From NCBI GenBank assembly GCA_038501625.1, contig JAZAYU010000062.1, positions 2,555,265 to 2,619,264 of the forward strand: 64,000 nt of DNA, read 5' to 3'. The stretch comes from Corbicula japonica. Lineage: Eukaryota > Mollusca > Bivalvia > Venerida > Cyrenidae. The number at the start of each line of letters is the position of its first letter. The stretch's first letter is position 1. Positions 33,260 to 45,400 of the stretch are shown piece by piece. A program made the position numbers and the translations under genes. Under the pieces are notes generated by a model that worked only from the letters and a program-made list of their open reading frames with translations, did no database searches and was not told where the DNA came from.

Positions 33260-34073
33260 AGATATACACTACTTGAAGTATGAAAGAATACATTTATGCT
33301 CTGATTATGGACATAAACAACAAAGAATAATTCATGACAAACTAAGAAGTATAAATTTGAACAATGTTAAAGCTTCTGAAATTACAAAGAAAAATAACTT
33401 TGACATTTGTAAATACATTGAGACTCTTTATAATGCAAATAATATTCAACAAGTGAAATGCCATCATCCCAACTGTAAAAGTTTGTGTTCAGTGAAAAAC
33501 AGCATTTTAAATTCACCAGATTGTTTTTCTGTACAAGTTCTTAATGAACATAAATGCATTACACCAAACATCACTAGCACTGATATAACAATATCATCAA
33601 ATAAATACGAACTCTGCAGTATTATTTTTCATGGACATGACCACTTTTGGTGCAAATTAAAATTACAAGAAAATAACATAGAAAAGGGATGGTATCATTA
33701 TGATGGTGTAAACAATGGAATAGCCAATTACATTGGTAAAAGTCTGAAACTGAATGAAAATGAGAAAAAACAGTTGCACATATTAACGTTCAACAAAATT
33801 AACAAAAGACCTATCAGTTTAGAATTAATAACTAACAAAATCAGCACTTCCGAAGATGGAACTGATGCAGGAGTGGATGAAAAATTAGAAAAAACAAGCA
33901 TCATTAACATCACTAACAATACTTCGGAGTGGCAAGATGAACATTGTTATTCACAATCAAAAACAAAGCGGAAATCTGATGAACAGGAAATTGAAATATT
34001 GAGCGACAGAAATGAATCAAAAAGATCAAGGAAACAAAACCCAAAATATGACAGCAAAATATGGAGTTCATAA
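33222..34073 (+). CDS. Overlapping +1-frame ORF with USP-like C-terminal region
   Basis: The frame opens after a stop at 33219-33221, overlaps the transposase end by about 35 nt and runs 283 codons. It has no early ATG (its nominal start is TTG), so it is likely read by frameshift, by splicing, or not at all. It contains CHHPNCKSLC, then YELCSIIFHGHDHFWCKL and KGWYHYDGV. These resemble the His-box end of ubiquitin-specific proteases, where a GHY motif precedes a W-Y-x-F/Y-D element. The Cys box is absent, so it is not an active protease as seen. The C-terminus is a nuclear-signal-like basic tract (KTKRKSDEQ, ESKRSRKQNPK). Base composition and codon use match the upstream ORF. It could be the true C-terminus of the transposase protein after a frameshift or internal deletion in the YqaJ region. 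Confidence 0.6.
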   Translation, partial: HLQKLLLLLVLYKDIHYLKYERIHLCSDYGHKQQRIIHDKLRSINLNNVKASEITKKNNFDICKYIETLYNANNIQQVKCHHPNCKSLCSVKNSILNSPDCFSVQVLNEHKCITPNITSTDITISSNKYELCSIIFHGHDHFWCKLKLQENNIEKGWYHYDGVNNGIANYIGKSLKLNENEKKQLHILTFNKINKRPISLELITNKISTSEDGTDAGVDEKLEKTSIINITNNTSEWQDEHCYSQSKTKRKSDEQEIEILSDRNESKRSRKQNPKYDSKIWSS

Positions 34074-34208
34074 TTAAGTGACACCGAAATCGAGTCAACC
34101 AGCCCAAATATCATGAAGAATATAATGCTCCTATATAAGTAACATATATTCACATTAAGAAAAATTGTTTGTAAATGTTATTAATTTACTACAAACCTTT
34201 TTTAATGA

Positions 34209-34214
34209 AATAAA
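34209..34214 (+). promoter_or_regulatory. Candidate polyadenylation signal (AATAAA)
   Basis: First canonical AATAAA, about 136 bases after the stop of the downstream ORF. It fits a shared 3' end for both overlapping frames. Confidence 0.5.
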
Positions 34215-35855
34215 CCTTCATACGTGGTTATATATTAAATAACACCAATTCAAGCAGAGATATTAAAGAATAAATGTTTTGTTTTTGAACTTTTCCAATT
34301 TTATTTTGGAAATTTTTAATTGGAATATACTACATGCATACCTTTAAAATGCTTTAATAAATGCTTATTCTTAAAATTAAAAACATTTAAAGTGATATAA
34401 ATTCTGATTTAAATAATGATCACCAAAAAGAATCAGAAAACTGATTTAATATTTTTCATGATACTAGGGCCAGGACTTGGTATATAAGATTGCAATGTTA
34501 CCATCAATATTGCATAATCTAATGGTGTATCACAATCATGTGTTAAACTGCAACTGTAAATCAGTTGTGTAACATACTGTAATTGATTGATACAGGTCAT
34601 GAAAATGAGCAAATAAAACATTACAAGTGTGTTTGATGAAACATAGAAATGAAGATAAGTGTTCCATTAACTTGATGAATTATTGTCAAAACCTCTAAAA
34701 TCAAAAACAAACATATTCATTAGAAAAAAAAATTTGTTGATAAACTAATGATCCTCAAGGAAGGATACTGCAACATTTAATGGTTAAAATAAAGAAAACT
34801 CTGTCAATACTTGCATCATACCAAGTCATTTGTGAAATTATTGTTGATTAATAATTATTAAGTGAAGTTTCAATATATAAAAATTCATTAAAAATTGCGC
34901 TATACTTATTATATTACATCTGTCTATTCTGACTTCCGAATGGAATACTTCCATGTATCACATGTGGTTAATATACTACTCACAAGTAAATAATGTAATA
35001 ATGGCCAATGATTCTACGATTCCCCCCTTAGAAAATTTAACACTTCTGTTTCAATAAATAATTCAACTTAGATGAACAATTCCTCTATTTCAAAACTTCA
35101 AAAATAAAACCACAATGCATGATACACAGTTTTAAAATGTCATCATTGACAATAATAAGCTCAAACTAATGGAACATTTTTGTATTTGTTGTTATTGAAT
35201 ATTAGAGGTATTGACACAAACTACTTCAAATAAAATCACATGTATGTTGACTGTGCACGAATATTTCATTTCATTTACTATTTTTTCAGGTCATCTCCTA
35301 ATAAAAATAGTAAATATAATTAAATATTATAAAAATATTTGGTACTGTAATTTAATTTGGGAAATGTGAGTAAAAGCTTAAAGGGTTTTAAAAAGTTAAC
35401 CCTTTACAAAACACCAACATTACCCGAAATGGTTATGCCAACAACAATGTGTACACGATTAGTATGAAGCTACAGATCAGATGTTATCATTTTTGGAACG
35501 AATACATAGTATGTGAGGATATACTGCCATTAAGAGTCACATAACCCAGTCAAAATCTATTAAGTAGATGTTTCATAACACTCAAAGACCTTATTATACA
35601 ATAGTTTATTTTTGGTCTAACATCAGATATACTGATTTATAAACCAGGGCTTATTTTCACCATTTTGGGAATATGACCCATACCCCTGGAATTGGGAAAT
35701 TTATCATCATTTTGCCAGAAATTAGTAATTTTTTTAGCATCATTGGGGAATAAGAAGTGTTACTGTTATCTGCAGGGTTGTCACTAGAAATATTTTGAGC
35801 AGGCTCAGTTGACACTAGAATTATTAAGTATTAAGTTCCAATGTGGCAGTTCTAT
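34215..35855. other. Intergenic, no feature recognised
   Basis: AT-rich, with no exon-like segment or clear repeat on either strand. Confidence 0.4.
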
Positions 35856-35977
35856 GACAATTTATTCATCCTGAATTTTGTAACTGACTTCTTGTATAGT
35901 CTTGTCATGGCATCTTGAATTCTTGATTTCAGTCCAAATCGGTAATAAACATTATTTAAAAAGCATATAATGTCCAT

Positions 35978-36015
35978 CTATTCCTTGAACATCTTCTTTG
36001 TTGAGCGACATGAAA
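35978..36015 (-). CDS. Candidate terminal exon of a minus-strand gene
   Basis: A very strong acceptor (long T-run, gtttcag) is followed by TTTCATGTCGCTC. Entered in phase 1 it reads SCRSTKKMFKE then TAG at 35980-35978. Entered in phase 2 it stays open a little further (MSLNKEDVQGIDGHYM..., stop about 35955). An AATAAA on the minus strand lies at about 35860-35865. The match to upstream exons is unresolved. Confidence 0.35.
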
Positions 36016-38885
36016 CTGAAACAAAAAAAAGTATAAGGCTATTAGTATTTGGGTCAAAAAATTATACCAATAGTGCATACATATGCTTTTTAACGTGTAA
36101 CACATGTTAAAAGTGTAGATCCAGAACGGTTAGCACTTCCGTATAGTCTGATCATGATTTGAACTATAATTCATTAACTCATTTCTGAAACTATTACAAA
36201 TGCTGGGTGCTTGACATGGCAGTCACATACATTGTATTTTTTTCAAAGAATATAATTATTTGTTACTTCAAATTTATGTGCAAATATGTCAACAAAATTA
36301 AATTGTAAGATGCATACATTACAGTTTAAGTGATTCATTGTTAAATTTTTTTATAGTGCACATAGTTTTTCTGTTGTCTTTCAATGTATCTGGTTGTTAA
36401 ATATTAGTTTTTTATATTTGTGTGTGACAAGACAGTCACAAACCTTTTAATCATTTGTGAGTTTAACCATTTTCCTCATTTAAATGCCTTACTTGCATGG
36501 ACAAAACTGTAAATGTTTATCAACCAACACAATTATATCACCTTATCAGGATTTTCACTGTTGGCATTTTGATTTGGAATATTAATTATGACCAAAAAGC
36601 AATCGATGTAAATTATTAATGGTATATCCAGCTTATCTGAAAAAAAGTCGTATATATTAATATGAAATAAAGGGTTAGAATCTGAGTGGGTGACACGACA
36701 GTCGCTAACTCAATGTCTATTTAACAAAAGATTGATTTTGACATATATTACCAAGTAGTCTTAATAGTTAATTTTTTATTGGTTCAAATAGACTTATTTG
36801 TTCAAATACACAAAATATGATATTATAATTTTAAAATGGTTAAAAAAACATGACTTATATTTGCAGCAAACGAGTAAAATTACCACTGCACAGAATGAGT
36901 GTCATTAGTGTCATTCTTATTTGTTTTTTAAACAAGTGAAACAAATATATATAATATTCATCAGTTTCAGCTACTTTCCTTGCAAAAAAATCTATGTTGT
37001 AAAAAAGAGCAAAAACAAAAAATCTCAAAATGAAAAGAAAATGAAATTGCTGCATTTATAAGCCTTCATGTTGCCTATTTTGATCTCAAGTACAATCTCA
37101 TACATGTGTTATCTATGCTGGGTTTTTCAGCACCAAAATTTTAGCAGCTGGAATTTTGCAAATGTTTATGTGCATCAATTAAGTTGACAAGCAACGATTT
37201 AAAAAATTTTGCAACTATAAACACAAACATAATTTCAGATTAAACACAAACAATCCATACAGCAGACCTCGGGTTAAATTTAAAGGGTAAAGGGTTTGGG
37301 GTTTTTGGCGTACAAGACTTTAATACATTATTCGAAATTGAGTATTCAAGATTTTAGAGTGTATATTTTGTACTCGTCTCAAATATTAAGGGTTGTTTTT
37401 GCATCATCACTTCATGTAAAACATGTAGTGCTTGCATAAATCATGACAAGTAAACGTAGCATTAAAACCCCAAATTTTCAAAAAAAAATTCAGAAACCAG
37501 AAATTTGTGGGTTTTTTTCAGCATTGTCTGCAACAATTACCATTAGGTCAATTTCAAGTATAACTTGTGCTGTGTCTTTTGTTTCATCCCTAGTAACTAA
37601 CTTAAAAATACTGCAGCCTCCAGACCCAGTAGCCGAAATTTTGTTTCATTAAAGTATCAGAGCCAATGATGATATAGGCTGCCATTTTTGAATTGAGATT
37701 TGAATGGAAAATCAATAGCTGTGCTCGATTCATTATGACATGTCTATTTAATCGAACAATATGCACATCAATAGAACAAAACTGCATACCAGAAATTATG
37801 AATGTGGATTTGTTTGCTCTGCTTTAATTTTCATTATGTTCTTTAATATGCTATAGCATTAATAAACAGAAACACGCATGATCCTAAGCCCTGCTTAAGG
37901 GTTGTCATGAATTTGTATTTATTTTATTAACAGGAGCAAATAAAGGTATAGATTTACAAAATTCCAGTTGCCATTATATAATTGTAACACATTTTTGAAC
38001 TTCATTGATTTACACCAAGATCAACTTTCATCTCTCATTTAAATCATTATATAATATGTAGAACACTATACACTCACCTAAAGTTCCAATTGATCATCAT
38101 GTGTGTATGTGATCACTCTATGCCAGTTTCATTTCTTCCTATGTCAATAAAATTTATTGCGAAGAACTGTTTTGTCTCGACATCAAATGAATTATTTAAT
38201 TTGTTTTTGAACTTTCTAGATTGTTTTCAAATTTCTAATGAATCAAATAAAATTTTCAACACCAAAATGGTAAAAATCATAACAGTATTCAGTTGAATAG
38301 GAGGTAAATTTAAAAAACTTGTTACATTGAGTTTTATTTAAACAAAATGCTGAATAATCTTTTAATTGATACCAGATTTCAGTTTACAGACTGTTGTTGT
38401 CAACTGATAAAAAAATGTGTTATGTGTTAAGTCAATAATGACAAAGAGAACCAATTAGAACTTTGGGGTGAGTGTACTGACTTGTGTGATTTCAAATGGT
38501 AGAATATAATGGTTTATTTTATTACTGGCAAATGTTAAAAAAAAAACAAAAAAATATTTATATAAAAAAAAAGCAATCAAAATAGGCAACTGCGCCATCG
38601 TCGGGTCCCAAGTCCCGAGTGTGAAAGCAGGAGGGACTATTTTATGGAAAAACATATATTATATTTCATATGATGCGGACATCAACATGTACTTTATGGT
38701 GAAAATGTCAAAATTTATGCTACTTATATCATGTTATAATTATTTAAAGGTGTTAAGTGAACTCCTGACTAGTCAATAACTCATACTACTGTAAACCAAC
38801 ATTTTATATGCCTCAAGATGCATAAAAAACATTAAATGTGTAATCTCAAATACAATTGTAAATGTATTATTACCATCCAACAAGC
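36016..38885. other. Long non-coding stretch, possibly intron of the minus-strand candidate gene
   Basis: No exon with both splice sites and a good frame, and no tandem repeat. A weak relic of the gatccagat repeat is at about 36100-36175. Confidence 0.4.
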
Positions 38886-39559
38886 AATAAACAAGAGCTG
38901 TCACTGGAATTGACATATGCCCCCGAAATGCAGCTTGAAATCAAATAGGTATACATATGTAATAAATAAACATATGTAATGAAAAATATGCTTGTGGAAG
39001 ACGAAGCATACTGCATGCATATAATGTGAAAGATGAAAGGATCATAATTATGTTTCAAGTCTGTAGTAAATATAAAGTTAAATAAAGTTAAATATTAATA
39101 TGAACAAGAGGTCCATGATGGCCCTTTATCACTCACCTGAGTGCAACGTCTCGATATGGTGAACATTTACATCAAGTTATTTTAAAATCCAATAAGAAAC
39201 AACAAATCTACAGCTTGGAAAAGAAAATGCTATTTTTCGTAACAGTGACCTTGACCTTTGACCTACAGGCATGGGTATTGTAAGCAACACATCCCTTTGT
39301 CATGGTGAATATTTTTGTAAAGTTATTTTGAAATCACTTCATTCATTAGGAATTAACAGCCAAGTTATTTTAAAATCCAATAAGAAACAACAAATCTACA
39401 GCTTAGAAAAGAAAATGTTATTTTTAGTAACAGTGACCTTGACCTTGGACCAACAGGCATGGGTATTGTACGCGAAAGTACACCTTGTCATGGTAAACAT
39501 TTGAGCCAAGTTATTTTAAAATCCAATGAGAAATAACAAATTTACAGCATGGACAAGAT

Positions 39560-40582
39560 TTTTCTATTTATAGTAACAGTGACCTAGTTTTTGAACCCAG
39601 GTGACCCATATTCAAACTCAACCAATTAATAACTGGGACATATGTCCTGACCAAGTTTCTTTACAATCTGAGAGTAAAATTGTGACCACTATAGTGTAAA
39701 CAAGAAAATTCTATTTTTAGTAACAGTGATCTAGTTTTTGGACCCAGATGACCCATATTCGAACTTGTTTGACAAATCATTAGGACAAACATCCTGAAGA
39801 AGTTTCATGACAATCGGAGCAAAAATGTGACCTCTAGAGTGTTAACAAGAAAATTCTATTTTAAGTAACAGTGACCTAGTTTTGGGACCCAGATGACCCA
39901 TATTCAAAGTCGTTCGAGAAATCATTGGGACAAACATCCTGACCAAGTGTCATGACAATCAGAACAAAAATGTGACCGCTAGAGTGTTAACAAGAAAATT
40001 CTATTTATAGTAACAGTTACCTAGTTTTTGGACCCAGGTGACCCATATTCAAACTCGGCCTAGAAATAAATGGGACAAATATCCTGACCAAGTTTCATGA
40101 TAATTGGAGCAAAAATGTGACTGCTAGAGTGTTAACAAAAAAATTCTATTTATAGTAACAGTGACCTAGTTTTTGGGATCAGGTGACCCATATTCATACT
40201 CGGCCTAGAAATAAATGGGACAAATATCCTGACCAAGTTTCATGATAATTCGAGCAAAAATGTGACCGCTAGAGTTTTAACAAGAAAATTCTATTTATAG
40301 TAACAGTGACCTAGTTTTTGGACCAGGATGAACCTTATTTGAACTCGTCCGAGAATTCATTGGGACAAACATCCAGACCAAGTTTCATGACAATCGGAGC
40401 AAAAATGTGACCGCTAGAGTGTTAACAAGAAAATTCTATTTTTAGTAACAGTGACCTAGTTTTTGGACCCTGATGACCCATATTAAAACTTGTCCAAGAA
40501 ATCATTGGGACAAACATCCTGACCAAATTTCATGACAATCGGACAAAAAAATGTTACCTCTATTGCGTTAACAAAATTTACC

Positions 40583-40590
<8 letters not shown>
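39560..40590 (+). repeat. Tandem repeat, ~146 bp unit, seven copies
   Basis: 'gtaacagtgacctagttttt' recurs about every 144-147 bases (near 39573, 39720, 39864, 40009, 40155, 40301 and 40446). Each unit also has 'gacccatattcaaactcg', 'cctgaccaagtttcatgaca' and 'gctagagtgttaacaagaaa'. Diverged half-units precede it from 39160. Confidence 0.9.
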
Positions 40591-40623
<33 letters not shown>

Positions 40624-40624
40624 G
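40583..40624 (+). repeat. Interstitial telomeric repeat tract 1 (TTAGGG)n
   Basis: About seven TTAGGG units with one TTTAGGG variant, ending in ttaggtaaaaagg. Confidence 0.9.
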
Positions 40625-40750
40625 TAAAAAGGCCCATAACTCAGCCAAAAATAATCCGATCAGAAATTCCTTTGGATATGCATAACAAGTCTTGGTGACA
40701 AACACTCCTGTGAAGTTTCAATGAAATCCCTCAAGCGATTTCAGTTTACG

Positions 40751-40805
<55 letters not shown>
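40751..40805 (+). repeat. Interstitial telomeric repeat tract 2 (TTAGGG)n
   Basis: About nine TTAGGG units with two TTTAGGG variants, again ending in ttaggtaaaaaggtcc. The ~125 bp between the tracts recurs after the second tract, so tract plus spacer form a tandem unit. Confidence 0.9.
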
Positions 40806-41271
40806 TAAAAAGGTCCATAACTCGGCCAAAAATAATCCGATCAGAAATTCCTTCGGATATGCACATCTATGCTTGGTGACAAACACTCCTGTGAAGTTTC
40901 AATGAAATCCCTCAAGCGGTTTGGGAGAAGAAGCGAGGACAAGATTTTGCTTCAAAGGGCCATAACTCAGCCAAAAATAATCGGAGCAGAAATTCCTGAC
41001 GAATTGCACAACTAGGCTTGGTGACAAACATTCCTGTGAAGTTTCAAAGAAATCCCTCAAGCGGTTTCAGAGGAGAAGCGAGGACAAGATTATTTCGGAC
41101 GGACGGACGGACGGAAGGACGGACGGTCCGATTACTATATGCCTCCCTTCGGGGGCATAAAAAACAGCAAAAAACCACAGGCATATTAAAAGTTGAAACT
41201 TACGTTGGATAAATATTTTTCTTCAATCTGTTACTGATCAGGCAATCACAATTTCTTGACAAGCCATTTAC

Positions 41272-41327
41272 AAAAGCAACGTCTGATACAGTGTATGACT
41301 ATGGTTGGAATCTTCAATGTTGGAAAT
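41272..41327 (-). CDS. Candidate internal exon, minus strand
   Basis: A 56 nt segment between a good acceptor (gtttctgttgtag) and gtaaatgg. In phase 0 it reads ISNIEDSNHSHTLYQTLL. It is also open in phase 2. Its frame can join to the candidate terminal exon at 36015 (phase 2), but not to the first exon at 43.5 kb without another exon. Confidence 0.3.
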
Positions 41328-43300
41328 CTACAACAGAAACAAAATATTATGCAAAATTTACATTTATTGCTTACATAATTATAAAATTCGAGACTAATAA
41401 ATTAGCTATTAGGGTAGAAATTGCAATAAATTATTTAACTAGCTGGGTGTCCAGTTAAACACTTTTGTCACCCAGTTACTATTTCAGATTTAAAATTGAA
41501 ATAAAATAAAAGTAGCACCCCATCAAATGAGATCTTGATTTTGAGAATTCCGCATCATGACAGTGCTGATCTGGCTTTATTGGAGAAAAGGCCCCAGCTC
41601 AATTTGGGAATTTTTTTACACAGTATAATATACACTGAATGTCGGATTAACAGATCATTGATCAACTGTAAAAAGACTAATTTTGTAATTTGAAAAACAC
41701 CTTGATTATATTGTTTCTCTTTATTCTGTGTTTTAGACAAAAAATTGTTTCTATTGAAATGGGAATTGTTTTCTTGAAATCGGGAAAATTGGTCCCTATT
41801 TGGCATTGGGAGACCATTATCGGCCCTGTGAGACCAGCTGAAAATGGATTGCATCAATATGTCAAAAGCAAAACTATATTAGAAAATTTGATGAAAAAAT
41901 ATTAAGAAAGGGCAGTTAAAGCCAAAGTTAATTTGTAAATAGTTTTATTTTCATATTTTTATGCTGAAATTGTGTGATTGAGGCCTCCGTTACTACAATA
42001 CTATACAGCCACCGCATGTAATCTGCAAGCCTTGTCTCACCTGTCACAGTTTTACCGTATCCCTCTTCACAATATTTTGTTAAAGCAAACTTTGCACTTT
42101 TAAATAAAAATTAGCTTATTTACACAAGAATATAAGCACAAAATTTGCATTCATACAACCCCAATGACTTGATGCTACCCAGATACCGAGTTTATCAGCA
42201 CTGTCACAAAAGTTCATTGGACGGGCCTCAGATTGCAACCTTTTTTCCCATCAAATAAAGGGTCTCATTCCCCTACAAATGTTTGAGTCGTCAAATCTTG
42301 AAATTGGGGAAGAAAAATAGTCGCAAAATAAGTGCAATTGGGATAATTTCACAATAAATGTAAATTCAAACTAGGGTTTTTAATAAACTTCAAAAAGAAT
42401 CATAATGTTTGGTTCCCCAACAGGAAAGCTTTTAGTGAAGTAACTGTAATTGTTAATCCAGAATTAAGTTACTGGCAATTCAATTACTGCCTGTCTAAGG
42501 AAAAATAATTTCAACTATCTAAAAGTGTCATTGAGGTCACAAGTAATGTGAAATGAATCTGCATTTGAAATTAAAAGAAAAGGGAGGGGGAGCACGTTTA
42601 CAGTAAGTTTTGCTTAGGCTGTGCAACATTTCTTGCGAATACTTTTTGTCAATAGGGAAACGAGACTTTTTTTAATTAGGAACAGTAATTTTGTGGATTG
42701 GGAATGGTCCCCTCATTGACTTGGGAAGACTCCTGTAAACTTTGGGAATGGCAGGTACCCTTTTGGGGAGGTAGTTAAAGTGGAAAAAAAGCTGATTATG
42801 ATTAATATTTCAAGCAGTTAAAAAGTCACTAATAATTCAATTCAAAATCAAGTAGGATAGTTAACATCACATTCAGAAACATGTAAATAAGCACTTCGAG
42901 TCACATCTAACAAATCGGCTTCGTCTTGTAAAGAAGCTATTTTAACCGACCATAAAAAATGTAACTTTTGACACAAAAACATGGATAAAATTTCTTAAAC
43001 AAGGATATTTGTGACAGTAATAAACTTGGAGAAACATAAAAATGCGATTTAAAGTTTTGATTTTGAATAATTCAACCGATGCAATCGGATTTTTTACTCT
43101 CATAAAACAACGGTATTTCCGCCATTTTTTATCAACAGGTGCTCGATCAAACTAGTCCCCCAAAACAAATCTACATTATATGATCGTAATGAGTCTATCA
43201 AAATATCAACATATATCAACAATATCAACAATATCGTTTCACAAAACAATTACTAGATTTCAACATATTTCACGGACATATCGGTAAAAAATTGTAATAA
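41328..43300. other. Non-coding or intron
   Basis: No well-bounded exon. On the minus strand, a ~40-codon open stretch at about 42865-42970 (ending DVNYPT-stop) follows an AAAG acceptor, but its phase does not connect. I list it only as a possibility. Confidence 0.35.
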
Positions 43301-43307
43301 ATTTTAC

Positions 43308-43341
43308 CTTCAATATCGGTCAGGCTATCCATTTCACTAAC
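43308..43341 (-). CDS. Candidate small exon, minus strand
   Basis: 34 nt between a pyrimidine-rich acceptor (cgctcatttcaag) and gtaaaat. In phase 0 it reads VSEMDSLTDIE. The preceding exon as called ends in phase 1, so the join fails unless that exon uses an earlier GT. Confidence 0.25.
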
Positions 43342-43458
43342 CTTGAAATGAGCGAAAAAAAAAGAGAGAACAAGGAGAAAACAAACAAATATTGCAAAAA
43401 GATGAAAAATGAATGATTTAGCTATAAAATAAACGTAAAATCACCTATTCATACTTAC

Positions 43459-43519
43459 TCGATTTGTAGATTTCCTCGGATGAAAAATACATGTCGAATT
43501 TTCCTCCTACGGCAGCCAT
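43459..43519 (-). CDS. Probable first coding exon of an unidentified minus-strand gene
   Basis: On the minus strand an ATG in good context (gcaaATGGCTGCC: A at -3, G at +4) starts MAAVGGKFDMYFSSEEIYKS. It is followed directly by the consensus donor GTAAGTATG at phase 1. Upstream (plus 43520-43700) is less AT-rich, with CRE-like tgacgtca motifs at about 43605 and 43629, as a promoter might have. I do not recognise the peptide. Downstream exons are uncertain (see the candidates at 43308, 41272 and 35978). Confidence 0.5.
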
Positions 43520-43599
43520 TTGCAAAAAGTGGTGGCCGGTTTCATGCCCCAATTTGATTGGCTGTTTACCTCCCACCCTGGGATAGTCCGCTGAACTCT

Positions 43600-43640
43600 A
43601 TAGTAGTGACGTCATGCAGGTAAATAAATGACGTCAAGCA
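43600..43640 (-). promoter_or_regulatory. Two TGACGTCA-type sites near the candidate promoter
   Basis: 'gtgacgtcatgcag' and 'atgacgtcaagcag' lie 24 bases apart, about 100 bases upstream of the minus-strand ATG. They form a short direct repeat 'gacgtca.gcaggtaaat'. CRE-type sites bind CREB/ATF factors. The role here is inferred only. Confidence 0.35.
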
Positions 43641-44309
43641 GGTAAATTTTGAGGTTGTGGGCGGGGATCCTACGGCTCGGGTAATATGACACCCAGACCG
43701 GCAATATATCCTCACACACCCTGTCAAGAAACCAAATAACTATATAATATAAACGCAAAACAGTAAAATATGCATTTCAGATTTTACCGCATCCAGAATT
43801 CAGAAAAACAAGAAGCAGAGAGAAATTGAGAGCATGGTTAATAAAATGATCATTTTCAAAAAGACACCACAAACAATTAACAAAAATGAGAACCCGAGGG
43901 TTACCATCTCGGAACGGTCCGTAGCAAAACATGTGCCGTAAGAACAATTTAAAGAGAAGATACATTGTTTGGGTAATTTAACAAAACCCAAAGCTATACT
44001 GGTTAGGATATTAGTTAGGCAATTAAAAACTGGCCGAAATATAATAAAAAAAATAAAGTGTAATAGGATTTTTGTCTATTATCAAATATGAGTATTGTGT
44101 TCAATACTATAAGATATAAATAACCTGAGAACCATCTGTGGAGAACTCGTTATCCATTAAAAGCATTATAACTTGTATTATATTATAAGCACTTCTACTC
44201 CTTGAGAATGGTAACATTTTTATCTCATTAAATGACGGAAACCTTTGGTATACACTGTTGAAGAAATCTTATATTAGATAATATTTGATTTTCAGATAAA
44301 TACCATTCC

Positions 44310-45400
44310 TGTTCAGCGGTGTTCAGCGGTGTATGGCCCTAGATAAAAGAATGGGTTTGTCCTAAATGAGAGAACACTTGGCGGAACAGAATAGAATTAC
44401 AAGGGATCTGAGAATACAAACCTGCTTATCACGGCAAAATAAACAAGCAGGTGGTATATAATAGTGACGATTAAACAATCGCCATATCTATATGGATATT
44501 GAAACCAACCATCTTAAAAGTTGCCCAACAATTAAATCTTAAGAAATTTTGAGAAGTACTATTAAAGAGATCGGTAATTTAGGTTGACGGTCAATGAAAT
44601 TCTTGGAATCGTTACCCTGATATCAGCACTGACTAAATGTATCTGAAGACATAATGCTGGCAGCCATTTTGAGGTGTCAGTGACATCATCAGTTAATGAG
44701 CACAAGTTAATTTTTTTATAAACATTTTGTAATACATTCATAATTTCTAAGAATAAAAATAACAGAAAATACATCTATAATACACCACATTCATAATGAA
44801 CTTCTAATATTACTTAGATGAGAAACTTCATATAATGATTGATTTGTATAATTTTTTGTATTTATACTTGTGCACAAAGATTGGTGATTTCACTGATCAC
44901 CATTCAAATAGCTGCCTCCAATAGCGTTAAAAAAGCAACTCCACACAGTCATAGTTTAGCTATTTATAGTCCGATTTTCAAAATTCTTTCACTGATGTGA
45001 AGTAATTTTGTAGATCTTTGAAATCATGTATATGTCAAAAGTTCCGGAATTCCACATTAATAACATTATATGTTCAGCGGCATATGGTCCCCAGACAAAG
45101 AATGGGTTTGCCCTAAACGAGAAAACAATGCGTGGAGTTAAACACAATTGAATTTTGACAGGGATCTGAGAATACAAATTCTGCGTATCACAGAGAACGG
45201 CAAAAATTAAGAAGCAGGAAGAATATTATAGGGCAAACAGAATAATAATCCAAAACTATAATTGCTGGGATATTGAAACCACCCACCTTAAAACTGGACC
45301 AAAAGTTAAAGCAAAAGTAACGTTTAGAAGTACTATTAATATAGTACTTAACTATCTTGCTCAACGACCTTCAAAACATATTGATAACAGCACTGATTGA
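44310..45400 (+). repeat. Two-copy direct repeat (~350 bp units)
   Basis: 44320-44680 and 45070-45405 share 'agaatgggtttgtcctaaat' versus 'agaatgggtttgccctaaac', 'gggatctgagaatacaaa', 'gaaaccaaccatcttaaaa' versus 'gaaaccacccaccttaaaa', and 'agaagtactattaa'. Diverged, non-coding. Confidence 0.7.

Larger units (their letters stand above)
38891..41160. mobile_element. ~2.27 kb composite repeat element with tatgcccccgaa ends
   Basis: 'tatgcccccgaa' at 38936-38947 is the inverse of 'ttcgggggcata' at 41148-41159. The right end is preceded by GGAC repeats (41098-41126). It contains a 146 bp tandem array and TTAGGG tracts. No protein is encoded. Such ends are widespread in bivalve repeats (recall). 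It may be several nested elements: 'aacaagaggtccatgatggc' at 39105 looks like a separate start. Confidence 0.6.

Noticed and set aside
40583..40805. Chromosome end or telomere fusion
   Set aside because: Tracts are short, in the same orientation, and embedded in a repeated unit with ordinary sequence on both sides.
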